Assembly: GCA_029258015.1 (NCBI GenBank) | Contig: JARHZT010000036.1 | Coordinates: 1 to 32,989 of the forward strand | Length of the DNA: 32,989 nucleotides | Source of the DNA: Malacoplasma sp. | Lineage (GTDB): Bacteria > Bacillota_I > Bacilli_A > Mycoplasmatales > Mycoplasmoidaceae | Direction: 5' to 3' | In this document: piece after piece, positions 1 through 10,969 of the stretch | How positions within the stretch are numbered: the stretch's first letter is position 1 | Layout of the letters: each line of letters starts with the position of its first letter | Notes under the pieces: generated by a model | Database searches by the model: none | What the model was told of the DNA's origin: nothing | Seen by the model: the letters and a program-made list of their open reading frames with translations, nothing else | Translations under genes and position numbers: made by a program

Positions 1-811
1 CACCAGATATAGCAAATGAAGCTAATTGTAAAGCATTTTTGTTATATCCGAAGTTTTGAGCTGCAAATGGGTTTTGCCCAGTTGTTTTAAGTTTGTGTCC
101 AAAAACTGTAAACTTTAATAATGCTCATATCGCCACAACTGCTATTACTGTTGTTGCTATTGATCATTCTCATCCTCAGAATTGTCCTTCGTGTCAGAAT
201 GTGAATGAAGTGTGCATAGGTAATGATTTGAATATACCTACACCCATTGCATTTGTATCTAATAAGTGATTTCTTACTAATGTACCAACTATGAATAAGA
301 TTATTCAGTTTAATAGAATAGCACTAACTACTTCATTTACTTTGAAGTAAATTTTTAATACACCTATACTTAATGCTACAGCTGTTGCTCCTATGATTGA
401 AAGTAAGATTGTTATAATTTGTCCACCAGGAAGACTGAAGTTTTCATTTTTACCAACAATTAAGCTAGTTATTAAGAATGCAAAACTTCCTCCTGCTAAC
501 ATTTGTCCTGATATACCAATATTAAATATACCTACTTTCATTGAGAAACTGAATGCTAATGCAGCAATTACATATATACATAATTGAACAGCAAATTGTT
601 CTGCATTATATGATCAGTCAAATGCTTTAGTAAACATTGCAAAGAATGCAGCTGGTTTTGTACCTAAACTTGTAATAATAATGAATGATAATAGCATCGC
701 GAATAATATCGCAAAAGAAACTGACATTACATTTCTTCTAATATTTTTTTGCTTTATTTGATAAGAAATCTTATCAAAGAAGGTTAAATTTTTTTCATAA
801 AAAGTATTCAT
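1..811 (-). CDS. ABC transporter permease (BMP/nucleoside-type, branched-chain-permease-like fold), 3' end outside window
   Basis: ORFs 614..811 and 305..541 share a frame and join through TGA(Trp) codons; the frame stays open to base 1. Hydrophobic TM segments, 'MKVGIFNIGISGQMLAGG' motif typical of BmpC/NupB-type permeases. Start overlaps the stop of the upstream ATPase (TAATG). Confidence 0.85.
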
Positions 812-2544
812 TATAATTTTTCCCCTGCTAATAATTCACCAATGTATTCTCTTGTCATAATGTCTCTGCTATTTTCTTCTATTATTTTATTTCTACTTAT
901 TACACCTATAGTGTCAGCTAATGCTAATATTTCATCTAATTCATAAGAGATTAGTAATACTGCATTACCTTTTTTCTTTTCATCAATAATTTCTTGATGA
1001 ATGAATTGGATCGCACCAACATCTAACCCTCTTGTAGGTTGAGCTAGAATGATTAATTTATGGTCTTTTTCCATTTCTCTACCAACTATAATTTTTTGTT
1101 GGTTACCACCTGATAATGAACGAGCTAATGCAACACCATTTGCAGAACCTCTAACGTCATATTTATCAATAGTATGTTGTGCATACTCAACTATTTGATA
1201 ATCAGATATAATTCCTAAATTACTAAATGGTTTTTTACTTATTTGATTATTTACAACATTTAATCTACAATCTTGATCTAAATCTAAACCATATTTATGT
1301 CTATCTTCTGGAACATGACTTATTCCTAATTCAATTCTTGTTTTAACATTTGCTCTTGAAATGTCTGTATTCATGAATCTTATAGAACCTGGATTTGCTT
1401 TTTTAAGTCCAGCTATTTGTTTTATTAAGTTAGATTGTCCGTTCCCTTCTACACCAGCTATAGCATAGATTTCACCAGCTCTAACATTAAAGCTTACTGT
1501 TGGATTGCTGCTACTTGTATTTGTATAGCTTGATCCACTATATCCATTATTAGAAAGTAGTGATGTAACATTCATTAAATTGTTTACACTCTTTTCCATT
1601 TTGCTTAATGTTTTTTCAATAGGTGTTTCATAGTTTAAATCTAAGTTTTGAACTGATAAAACTACTTCTCCCATTGTGTTACCAAGATCGTTTTTACTTG
1701 CTACTACTTTTTTACCAACCATTAATTCAGCCATTTTTTCAATTGAAGTTTCATCAACATTAACTGTATCAATGTATTTACCTTTTCTAATAACTGTAGC
1801 TTGATCTGCGATCATTTTAATTTCATGTAATTTATGAGTAATTATAATGATAGTTTTTCCTTCATTTTTAAATTGAAATAAGATTTCTAAAAATGATTTA
1901 ATTTCATTATCTGATAAAACTGCTGTTGGTTCGTCAAATATCATTATTTCAGATCTTCTATATAATACTTTTAAGATTTCAACTTTTTGTTGTTGACCAA
2001 TTGTAAGTTGAGATACTTTTTTATCTAAATCAATATCAAAATTATATTTTTGAATTAATTCTCTTAAAACTATTTTTGTTTCTCTTCTTTCAATGAAACC
2101 ATTTTTTTCACTTTCAACACCTAATACAATATTATCGAATACTGTAAAGTTGTCTACTAGTTTAAAGTGTTGGTGAACCATCCCAATTCTATATTTGTTT
2201 GCATCTTTTGAAGATTTAAACTTAACCATTTCGTTGTTGATATATATTTCACCTATATCTTGTTCATACATACCAAACAGGATTGACATTAATGTTGATT
2301 TTCCTGCCCCATTTTCACCAATAATTGCATGAATTGAATTTCTTTTAACATATAAGTTAATCCCAACATTTGCTTTAACCATTCCATTATTGAATGACTT
2401 ATGAATGTTAACCATTTTTAAAGCATAGTCAGCACCTTTTTCTTCTTTAAAAGGTACATATGTGAACTCTTGAAGCTTAGATTCTTTAACTGTTTCAGTT
2501 TGTTTTTTAGTTTCTTTAATATTATTATTCATTTTCATTACCAT
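811..2544 (-). CDS. ABC transporter ATP-binding protein with two ABC domains (sugar/nucleoside-type)
   Basis: 577 aa; Walker A 'GENGAGKST', signature 'LTIGQQQKVEIL', second domain 'GVEGNGQSNL' and 'LSGGNQQKIIVGREM'. Two ABC domains in one chain as in RbsA/NupA-type ATPases. Confidence 0.93.
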   Translation of the reverse strand: MVMKMNNNIKETKKQTETVKESKLQEFTYVPFKEEKGADYALKMVNIHKSFNNGMVKANVGINLYVKRNSIHAIIGENGAGKSTLMSILFGMYEQDIGEIYINNEMVKFKSSKDANKYRIGMVHQHFKLVDNFTVFDNIVLGVESEKNGFIERRETKIVLRELIQKYNFDIDLDKKVSQLTIGQQQKVEILKVLYRRSEIMIFDEPTAVLSDNEIKSFLEILFQFKNEGKTIIIITHKLHEIKMIADQATVIRKGKYIDTVNVDETSIEKMAELMVGKKVVASKNDLGNTMGEVVLSVQNLDLNYETPIEKTLSKMEKSVNNLMNVTSLLSNNGYSGSSYTNTSSSNPTVSFNVRAGEIYAIAGVEGNGQSNLIKQIAGLKKANPGSIRFMNTDISRANVKTRIELGISHVPEDRHKYGLDLDQDCRLNVVNNQISKKPFSNLGIISDYQIVEYAQHTIDKYDVRGSANGVALARSLSGGNQQKIIVGREMEKDHKLIILAQPTRGLDVGAIQFIHQEIIDEKKKGNAVLLISYELDEILALADTIGVISRNKIIEENSRDIMTREYIGELLAGEKL

Positions 2545-4328
2545 TAAGACTTTCTAAAAAACATCTTATCTTTCTTGAAAAGTTCATTTGCTTTAGGTCA
2601 ACTTGTTATCGCTTCATATTGGGCAAGAGGATGTGGAACAGTATATGTAACATCCACTGTTTCAACTTTACCATCTGGTTTTGTTATTTTATTTTTTATT
2701 CCTTTTAAAAAATTAGATAAATCTAAACTTAAATAATTATTTTCGTCACCATTTTCTCCTTTAGTATTATTTTTTATCCTTCAAGATCCATCATTCATTG
2801 GACCATTAAGTCCTGTTGATTCTTTATCAAATATTTCATAAGCTTTTAAATCTAAAGGAGTTGGTTCTTTTTTTGGATCTTTCTTTGTTTTAAAATCTTC
2901 ATTTAATAGAGCAATGTATTGTTTAATAACCGGATCTTCAGCACTTAATACTTTTGCTGTTTTGTTTTCAACTAGAGATTCTAACGTAACTTTAGAAAAA
3001 TCTAAATTTTGAACACCTCATTCATTTCAATTAGGATTTATTAAGTATTGTAATCCAGCATCACTAACACCAACACCAGCATTTTCAACTGTACCAACAT
3101 TGTTTCATCCTAAACCATAGTATCCATTATGATCTTCAACACCATTACCATTTCTTCCTTGAGTAATAGCCTCAAGAACACCATTAACTGAACCAGCTAA
3201 ATTTTTAACAGAAGAAAATTGAATTATTTTTCCTTTATGATTTGCATCTTTTCCTACTTTTTCACCCTTAGGAAGATCTACTTCTAACGATTTTGTCTTC
3301 TCTTGAGCTGTATCGACACCCAAAACTATACTTCTTGCAAATTCTGAATGATCTTGCTTAGAAACTATTCCATTAACAACTAATTGTGTTTGAGGACCTG
3401 CTATTGGAAATATAACATTAGCACCATTTTTTCTCATACCTTCAGACAATATAGTTGCCTTTTGCTCATTTGCAGAAAAACTACCAGATACAAAATATTG
3501 TAAATTTAAATCATCTGGGTCTTTTTCATTACCCGAAACTCATTTAATTGGTAATGTTGGTTTTGTTTTTTCCCCATTAACCGTTGGAATTAAAGGTTGT
3601 AAGACTTTATTTCAATAATGAATACCTAATCTAAATCCATTCATAAAGTTCAATGTACTTCCAAATGCTAATCCAACAAATGAACTTACAGCTAAAACTT
3701 TATTTCCATCTTTGTCCTTAGCAGTTTTCCCTTCTGTGAAATAATCTTGATATAAATTCAAAAACACTGCTGTAGATATTCCTGATAAGAACGATCCATC
3801 ATCTGCTCTATATGAAATGCTTGATACGTTATATGGATCAGATTTGAATGGTTCTGCATCTTTAACCATTCCGCCATCCACAAATATAAATCCATTATCT
3901 GTAAATGAATTTTTAAATTGTTTGTTTTCCGGTTTTGTAGAAGTCAATTGTTGTAATGCATCACCCTGGTTAAACCCTGTTGCTACAACAATTTTTGCAC
4001 CATCTTGAACTGCATATCTATATGAAGCAATTCTTGATACTGTGTCAACACCTGGTTTTTTTCAAATACCATTGTTTTCTTTTATTTCTTTACTAGCAGC
4101 TACTGGTAATTCAATATTTCCATTATTTTTGAAATAATCTCTAATACCATCATAACTACTTTCACTGAATGATTGGTCCGCTAACGTTGAAAAATTATCT
4201 GACACAACAAGTTGTACAGATGATTCAAACGATAATGGACTAGCGCATGCAGTTACTGAAATAGAAACTAAAGAGACTGAAGCAACAAGTGCTGCTGCAT
4301 TCAATATTTTTTTTCTTTTCTTAATCAC
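2544..4328 (-). CDS. BMP family ABC transporter substrate-binding lipoprotein
   Basis: Reading TGA as Trp joins ORFs 4062..4328, 3612..3947 and 3105..3449 in one frame to a TAA at 2544 (594 aa). GTG start, lipobox 'SVSLVSISVTAC', 'GLAFGSTLNFMNGFRLGI' and 'GANVIFPIAGPQ' resemble the BMP family. Its stop overlaps the ATPase start (TAATG). Confidence 0.85.
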
Positions 4329-4500
4329 TTAAACACCATTTACCTTTCTTACTATCACAAAAAATTATATTTACAAGTAAGGGTATAAAAAATTACAATA
4401 TTTTAAAAAAAAATAATTTGAATTAAAAAAAATAAATAGTAGAAAATATTATTTTATGTGTGTGTTTTTTAAGACATAAATAAAACATAAATGAAAAATA

Positions 4501-4526
4501 AAAAAAGAAGTTTTCACTTCTTTTTT
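4501..4526 (-). terminator. Intrinsic terminator-like hairpin downstream of the cinA-family gene
   Basis: AAAAAAGAAG-TTTTCA-CTTCTTTTTT perfect inverted repeat with T tract on the minus strand. Confidence 0.65.
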
Positions 4527-4569
4527 GTTGTTTTCATTATACATTATATATCAGAAAATTATTAAAAAA

Positions 4570-5055
4570 TTACTTTTGTTGAGGACGATAAATTAGTTTG
4601 AAAAGTTCTTCAATTACTTTAGTTACAATAGTAATTCTATTGTTAGTTCTTCCTTGATCTGGAACTGTCATTTCAAAGTCATATGACTTATCAATAACAA
4701 TAATACAAAAGAACACTTTACAGAATTTGTCTGCAAACATATCTTTAGAAGGTCCAGCTTGTCCTGTAACTGCTATTGAAATATCAGTTTCAAGTTTTCT
4801 TCTAATGCCCATTGCCATTTCTCTAGCAACTGTAGCTGAATATTCTGTATATCTTTCTATTAAATCTGTACTTACACCTAAAAGTTTACTTTTAGCATAG
4901 TTAGTATATGAAACTACACCACCTTTAAATACTTTTGAAGCTCCTGGTACATCAACTAAAGTTGAAGATATCATCCCACCAGTTACAGACTCAGCAATAC
5001 CTATAGTTAAGTTATTTTTAATTAATTCATTAATTATTATTTCTTTATAATTCAT
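4570..5055 (-). CDS. cinA: CinA C-terminal domain family protein (nicotinamide-nucleotide amidase type)
   Basis: 161 aa; 'GIAESVTGGMISSTLVDVPGASKVFKGGVVSYTNYAKSKLLGV' and 'SIAVTGQAGPS' match the CinA C-terminal (PncC) family. Confidence 0.88.
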   Translation of the reverse strand: MNYKEIIINELIKNNLTIGIAESVTGGMISSTLVDVPGASKVFKGGVVSYTNYAKSKLLGVSTDLIERYTEYSATVAREMAMGIRRKLETDISIAVTGQAGPSKDMFADKFCKVFFCIIVIDKSYDFEMTVPDQGRTNNRITIVTKVIEELFKLIYRPQQK

Positions 5056-5098
5056 CTTTTAAACCTATTCCAAGTAATAAAAATAATGTCTAATATAT

Positions 5099-5104
5099 AT
5101 TATA
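5099..5104 (-). promoter_or_regulatory. Candidate -10 element (TATAAT) upstream of the cinA-family gene
   Basis: Exact TATAAT on the minus strand, ~45 nt before the start codon; no convincing -35. Such matches are frequent by chance in AT-rich DNA. Confidence 0.3.
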
Positions 5105-5149
5105 TTAAATTTATTGAAAATATTAAATATATAAAAAGGGGTTAGATGT

Positions 5150-5189
5150 AAAAAAATGATTGTATTCTTTTAAAAATACAATCATTTTT
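5150..5189 (-). terminator. Intrinsic terminator downstream of secA
   Basis: AAAAATGATTGTATT ... AATACAATCATTTTT inverted repeat immediately after the secA stop, ending in a T tract on the minus strand. Confidence 0.8.
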
Positions 5190-5190
5190 C

Positions 5191-8100
5191 TTATTTTTCT
5201 TTTTTAGATACGTTTTTATCTTTTAAATATTCAATAATATCATTATCAAAGTTTTGAATTTCTTTTGATCTATTTTTAGCATCATTCAATTCTTTTTCTC
5301 TCATCTCTTTTAAAATTAATGATTCATGTTGATCTGCTTTTTCTTTTCTATAGATTTTCTTTTCTAAATAGTTTTCATCTATAAATTCATTTATCTTTCT
5401 ATTGATTCTTGATTGATGTTTATTATCAATATGTTGCTTAGCACTCTTAATTCCTTTAAGAATGATACTTTCATATCTTTTTTTCTCTACCTTATCTTCA
5501 TTAAGATCAATAATCATATCATTATTGAATAATTCATCATCTAAATCTTCAAGATTTTTAGCAGCTAATTTTTTATTGTATTGTTCATGAATGATTTGAG
5601 GTTCATTTCTGATTAATTTTTCAAGTTTCTTTTGTTCTAACTCATCTTTACTAATAATTCTGATTTGTTTATTAATTCTTTTTAATCTTCTTTGTTCATC
5701 ATCAACATACAATAAATTATTTAGTTGTTCTTCAGATACAGCTATATCTTCTTTATGTTTAATATATTCTTCAATAGTTATTGCATCATTTCTCATGTCA
5801 TATTTACTAATAGGACCACCAAATAATGTACCTTTAGGACGTTTTACTACATATGGAGTTTTGTAGAATTCTTTGATTGGAATTTCATCCTCTTCTTCTT
5901 TATTGAATTCTTTATATCTTTCTTTATAAACAGAATAATCTATTGTATTTTCTTTATTAGCTACTTCATCATCATTGTTGTTTTTGAAAAACCCTTGTCT
6001 ATATCTAATAAACTGTTCATCTGTAAAGATTCCAGATTTTGCAAGAATACCTTTAATTTCTTTTCTAAATTCATTCAATTCTTCTTGCTTAGCTTGAGCT
6101 GGAGTTTGTCCCATAGTTGTATCAATTTCATTGACATGGAATTCTACATCATCAATATAAGCTGCTTCTTCTCTTTCTTCTCCCATAGCAGGTAGATTAA
6201 GATTTGCAAATAATTTATCAATGTACTCATTAATAGACATCTTAGCATCTTCATCTTTAAATGCAGGCATGTTTAAGATTCTTTCAAGTTCATCATCTTC
6301 AATTGAAGGTGCTGCTTCTTCTTGTGCTTTTTCAATCATTGACTCATCAATAATCTCTTGTACCATTGATTCACTACCAACTTCTCCAAATACCATTGGT
6401 TGTTCACTAATAATTGTTTGTTCATCAACAATTGTAGGATTATCAATTTCAATGATAGGTTGATGTTTTATAGTTTGTTCACTTACAGCTTTTTGAACTT
6501 CAAACTCATTTAATGCTTCTTTTTGTTCTACTTTTTCAATAACTTCAATTTTGTTATCTTCATCTTTAGAAGGGACAATGTTTTCTACTTCTTCTCATTC
6601 AGAACTTACATCTTTGAAAACAAAATCTGTAACATTATCTACATCAACAACTTCTTCTTCATCTTTTTTATTATTTAACAAATCATATTTTTCAGTTTTA
6701 GCTAATAAGATTTCTAAATCATTATCACTAACTTCTCCAATATTTTCATTATGTTCTGTATTTTCTAATTCTTTGGAAGCCATTTGAACTTCTAATTCAA
6801 ATTCTTCTTCAGTTGTGAACTTTTCACGAGAAAAAGATTCTGATGTATAAGCTTGTGGAATTTGTTCTGTAATTTCAGGAATAGCTTCATGTTTATGATT
6901 TTCTTCAGCTACTTGTTCATTTTCTTTTTCTTCTTGTTTATGTTCAGGTTCTTTTTGCTCTACTCCGTCCATAAATTCGTCTTCTTTAGCTGTATTGGAT
7001 GTTCTCTCAACTCTTTTGTTTTTGGGTTCATTCTCTTTTTTTTTATATTCTTCAGATGCAGTTAATACTTCTAATTGCTCTCTAAGTTTTTCCTGTTCAT
7101 TAGGTAATGATAATTGACATAATTGAGTAATAACAGAGTTTACTATTTCGCTCTTCATCTTTTCAAATAAGTTATTTCCATCTTCAATATAGATGTTTAA
7201 TGGACTTCTTTGTTCTAATGATCTAAGATTAACCCCTTCTCTTAGTTTAGTCATTTTATCAATATGTTTTGTTCACATCTTATCTAGATTGGTTAATAAG
7301 ATTTCATCAATAACATTTGTAGCAGATAATTCTTCTAAGATTTTGTATTTAACTTCAATAACTTTTTTGATTATCATTAAGAATTTATCAACAGCTGTAT
7401 AAATCCCTTGGTTTAAGAATATTCCTTCTTCAAAGAATGGGAATTTTAATACTTCTTCATTTAAGTAATTAACAATTTTTTTGGCATCAACTAATGCAGA
7501 GTTTTCTTTATTTTTAAATTCTTCTACAAATATAGAAGCAAAATCATTAGCCATGTTATTTACAATACTGAAATTATTTGTCTTTAATAAGATTTGGTCT
7601 CTTTGTTTATAAATTAACTCTCTTTGTAAGGATAAAACATGGTCATAATCCATTAAGTTTTTTCTAATATCAAAGTTTAAACCTTCAACCTTTTTTTGAG
7701 TATTATCTAACATTCTAGAAAAGAACTTAGAGTCATAGTATTCATCTTCAAGTTTTTCAGAAGCTTTTGCAAATTTATCTGTAGCAAAACGTTTAAATAG
7801 TGAGTCTTCTAATGAAGTGAAGAATCTTGATTCACCAGGGTCACCTTGACGACCAGTTCTACCTCTTAATTGGTTATCAATTCTTCTAGATTCATGACGT
7901 TCTGTACCAATAACATATAGTCCACCAATGGCTTTCATTTCTTCTGGAACTTTAATATCTGTCCCTCTACCAGCCATATTAGTTGAAATAGTAATAGCAC
8001 CTCTTTGACCACCGTGTTTTACAATTTCAGCTTCTTTTGTATTATCCCTAGCATTTAAAACTTCATGTGGGATTCCAAGTTGTAATAATCTTTCATGAAT

Positions 8101-9423
8101 AATTTCAGAATCTGAAACTGATGCAGTACCAACAAGGATTGGTTGACCAGTTTTATGTCTAGATTCAATTTCAGCCACAACGTGGTTTCACTTAGCTTTT
8201 TTAGTACCAAAAATATAGTCTTGTTTATCAATTCTAATAATTGGTCTATTAGTTGGAACTCTAACAACAACCATGTTGTAAATCTTTAAAAATTCTTCAG
8301 CTTCTGTCATGGCAGTACCACTAACAGCTGATAACTTATCATAAAGTCTAAAGAATGATTGGTAAGTAATAGTAGCCATAACTACATTTTCTGGTTCAAT
8401 CTTAACTCTTTCTTTTGCTTGAATAGCTTGTTGTAACCCAGCATTATAACTTCTACCTTCAAGTACCCGACCAGTAAATTGATCAACTAAATATATTTTG
8501 TCATCTTTAACTAAGTATTCTTTACCATTAGCAAAAATAAAGTGGGCAACTAATGCATTTGTAATTTTATGAACAATTTCTGCACTTTCAATAGAATATA
8601 AATTAACAATTTTAAAGAATTTTTCAGCTTTAATAACCCCACTATCAGTTAATGAAATAGTGTTAGATTCATTATCTATAACATAATCATCTTTAGTTAA
8701 TGTAGATACATAGTTATCAATATCTAAATATAATGAAAAATCTTCTTTAGGTTGACCTGAAATAATTAAAGGAGTTCTAGCTTCATCAATTAATACTGAA
8801 TCTCCTTCGTCGATAATAACGAAGTGTAATTGACGAATAACTTTTTCTTCCATACTTCTAACCATGTTATCTTTTAGGTAGTCAAAACCTAACTCAGAGT
8901 TAGTTGAGTATGTAATGTCTCTTGAAAACATTTCCTTTTTAACTGGCTTACTTAATTTTGAAGTATTATACCCTACAGTAATTCCTAATTTTTCAAATGC
9001 TTGAGCTGCAAACTTAGCATCTCTTTCTACTAGATATTCATTAACTGTAACAATGTGTACACCTTTTTTTTCTAGTGCATTTAAAAATGCTACTAAAAGA
9101 ATCGTTAATGATTTACCTTCCCCAGTATACATTTCAGCAAAGTCACCACAGTGTACTACATAAGCACCCATCATTTGTACTTCATAAGCTAGCATCTTGT
9201 ATTCTCTATAAATGATTTCTCTAGCAATAGAAAAAGCATCTACAACTATATCATCTAGTGTAAATTTATTTTCTTGTAATCCTTGAACTAAATAATCTGT
9301 TCTAATCCTTAGATCTTCTATTGATAAACTTTGATATTCTTCAAAGTTATTTAAAACTTGTTCAGCAATTATTTTAGCTTTAACTAAAATTTTTGATTTC
9401 TTTTTAATTTTTCTTATTTTCAT
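5191..9423 (-). CDS. secA: Preprotein translocase ATPase SecA with a ~600-aa charged C-terminal extension
   Basis: ORFs 8188..9423, 7273..8178, 6595..7254 and 5191..6396 are all in one frame and are separated only by TGA(Trp). I read the joints codon by codon and found no TAA/TAG. Motifs: 'AEMYTGEGKSLT', 'DEGDSVLIDEARTPLIISG', 'SGTAMTEAEEF', 'ISTNMAGRGTDIK', 'LRGRTGRQGDPGESRFF'. Total 1410 aa; SecA-like sequence ends near 7045. Confidence 0.9.
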
Positions 9424-10579
9424 CGTCTAGACTCTTGCCTTTATCCTTATTTATAATTTTATCTACATAACCATCTAAAAGAAAGATTACTTTATTTGCA
9501 TATTTAGCAATCGATTTGTCATGTGTGATTATTACTACTGTTGTATCTAATTCCTTATTTATCTTGTTAAAAGCCTCTATTATTTTTCCTGACATACTAG
9601 AATCCACAGCACCAGTGGGTTCATCACCATAGATGATACTTGGTTTTTTGGCTATAGTTCTTGCTATTGATGTCCTTTGTTTTTGTCCTCCAGATAGTTC
9701 GTATGGATACTTATCTGCAAATTCTTTTAATTCCAATAAATCTAAAATATTATAAATTTCTTTTTCTGTTTCTTTTGAATTTTTTCTATTTTCTATTTTA
9801 TTTTGTTCTTTTATTTTTTTAATCTCAGCTTTTGTATAAGAAGTTTTTTTATAAATTTGATTATCAAAAATATTATAAGATGGTTTATTTAAATAGTTTC
9901 CAATTAAAACATTTTCAAAAACTGTTAGATTTGGTAACAATCCATATCTTTGAAAAACATAACCAATATTGTTTTTTCTAAATAATGTTAAATCATGCAT
10001 GTTCATAGAATCTAAACAATATCCATTAACTCAAACTTTGCCAGTAGTTGGTTTATCCATTCCAGAGATTAAATTCATTAATGTAGTTTTACCACTACCA
10101 CTTGGACCTAATACAACTACAAAATCACCTTTATAAATTTCAATGTTGATGTTATTTAAAATTCTAACAGCCATACTTTTATTAGAATAATACTTACTTA
10201 CATCACTAACTTTTAAAATTAAATCTTTATCATATGAAACTATTTCATCTTTTTTTATAGTTTGTGTATCACTAATATAATTAACTTTTTTATCAATTAG
10301 TTTAAAGATCTTATTTTTTATCTTACCTATTAATTTATTGTTATCATCATTGTCCAATTCAAGTTCTTTTAAATAATCTTGTAGTCAATATAAATCTTGA
10401 ATTTGACTTTCATAAATCTTTTTTAAGTTATGTTTATATCTTTCTTTTTTAGAACCTTTTTTTAAGTCTTCAAAATACCTATCAAAATTATGTTTGATTT
10501 GATGATAGTTACATTCTTTTAATTTACCTAAAAATGGATATTCTTCTAATAACTTTAAGCTTTCTTTTTTCATATTCAT
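9404..10579 (-). CDS. ABC transporter ATP-binding protein (LolD/MacB/FtsE-like) with N-terminal extension and a Lys/Glu-rich insertion
   Basis: ORFs 10385..10579, 10031..10357 and 9404..10006 share a frame and join via TGA(Trp): 391 aa. Walker A 'GPSGSGKTTLMNL', signature 'LSGGQKQRTSIAR', Walker B 'SIIYGDEPTGAVDS', H-loop 'VVIITHD'. Overlaps the secA start by 20 nt. Confidence 0.88.
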
Positions 10580-10663
10580 TGTTATTTATAAAAATATTAT
10601 AAATTCATTTAACTCATTTCTATTAATAAATTAAGTAAGGAAATAATAAAAATGAAATACATC

Positions 10664-10669
10664 ATTATA
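10664..10669 (-). promoter_or_regulatory. Candidate -10 element (TATAAT) for the ABC ATPase-secA transcript
   Basis: Exact TATAAT on the minus strand, ~85 nt upstream of the ABC start, within the 390-bp intergenic region; no clear -35. Confidence 0.3.
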
Positions 10670-10915
10670 ATGCATCCCATTTTTATTAGTTGAATAATTA
10701 TTTTGTATTATATTCTCAAAGATTGTTTACTTCAAATAAATGTTCTTTTTTAACTTTTCTGGAAACTAAAATAATTATACTTATTATTAATAGTAAAAAA
10801 TAAAACTAAATTTTTAATGATGTTTGATATTATTCTTTTTTAATAATCCAATATATGCAAAATGATTAATTTTTTAAAATATATCTATTTTTATTTATAT
10901 TATGAATTTAATGAT

Positions 10916-10947
10916 AAAAAAACATCAACATAAGTTAATGTTTTTTT
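10916..10947 (-). terminator. Intrinsic terminator downstream of the amino-acid permease
   Basis: AAAAAAACATCAAC ... GTTAATGTTTTTTT inverted repeat with one mismatch, just past the stop codon. Confidence 0.7.
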
Positions 10948-10969
10948 ACTAATTATGCTTATTTAAATT

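Noticed and set aside
393-587. Plus-strand ORFs in the track overlapping minus-strand genes (e.g. 393..587, 6221..6463, 6853..7065, 14616..15041, 15204..15629, 26873..27127)
   Set aside because: Antisense to well-supported coding genes, with low-complexity Ser/Phe/Ile-rich translations typical of mirror ORFs of AT-rich genes and no recognisable domains.
8055-8270. Minus-strand ORF overlapping the SecA joint
   Set aside because: Out of frame with secA; the secA frame reads continuously through 'KAKWNHVVAEIESRHKTGQ'.
5191-9423. Split or frameshifted secA pseudogene (four ORF fragments)
   Set aside because: All fragments are in the same frame and are separated only by TGA, which encodes Trp here.
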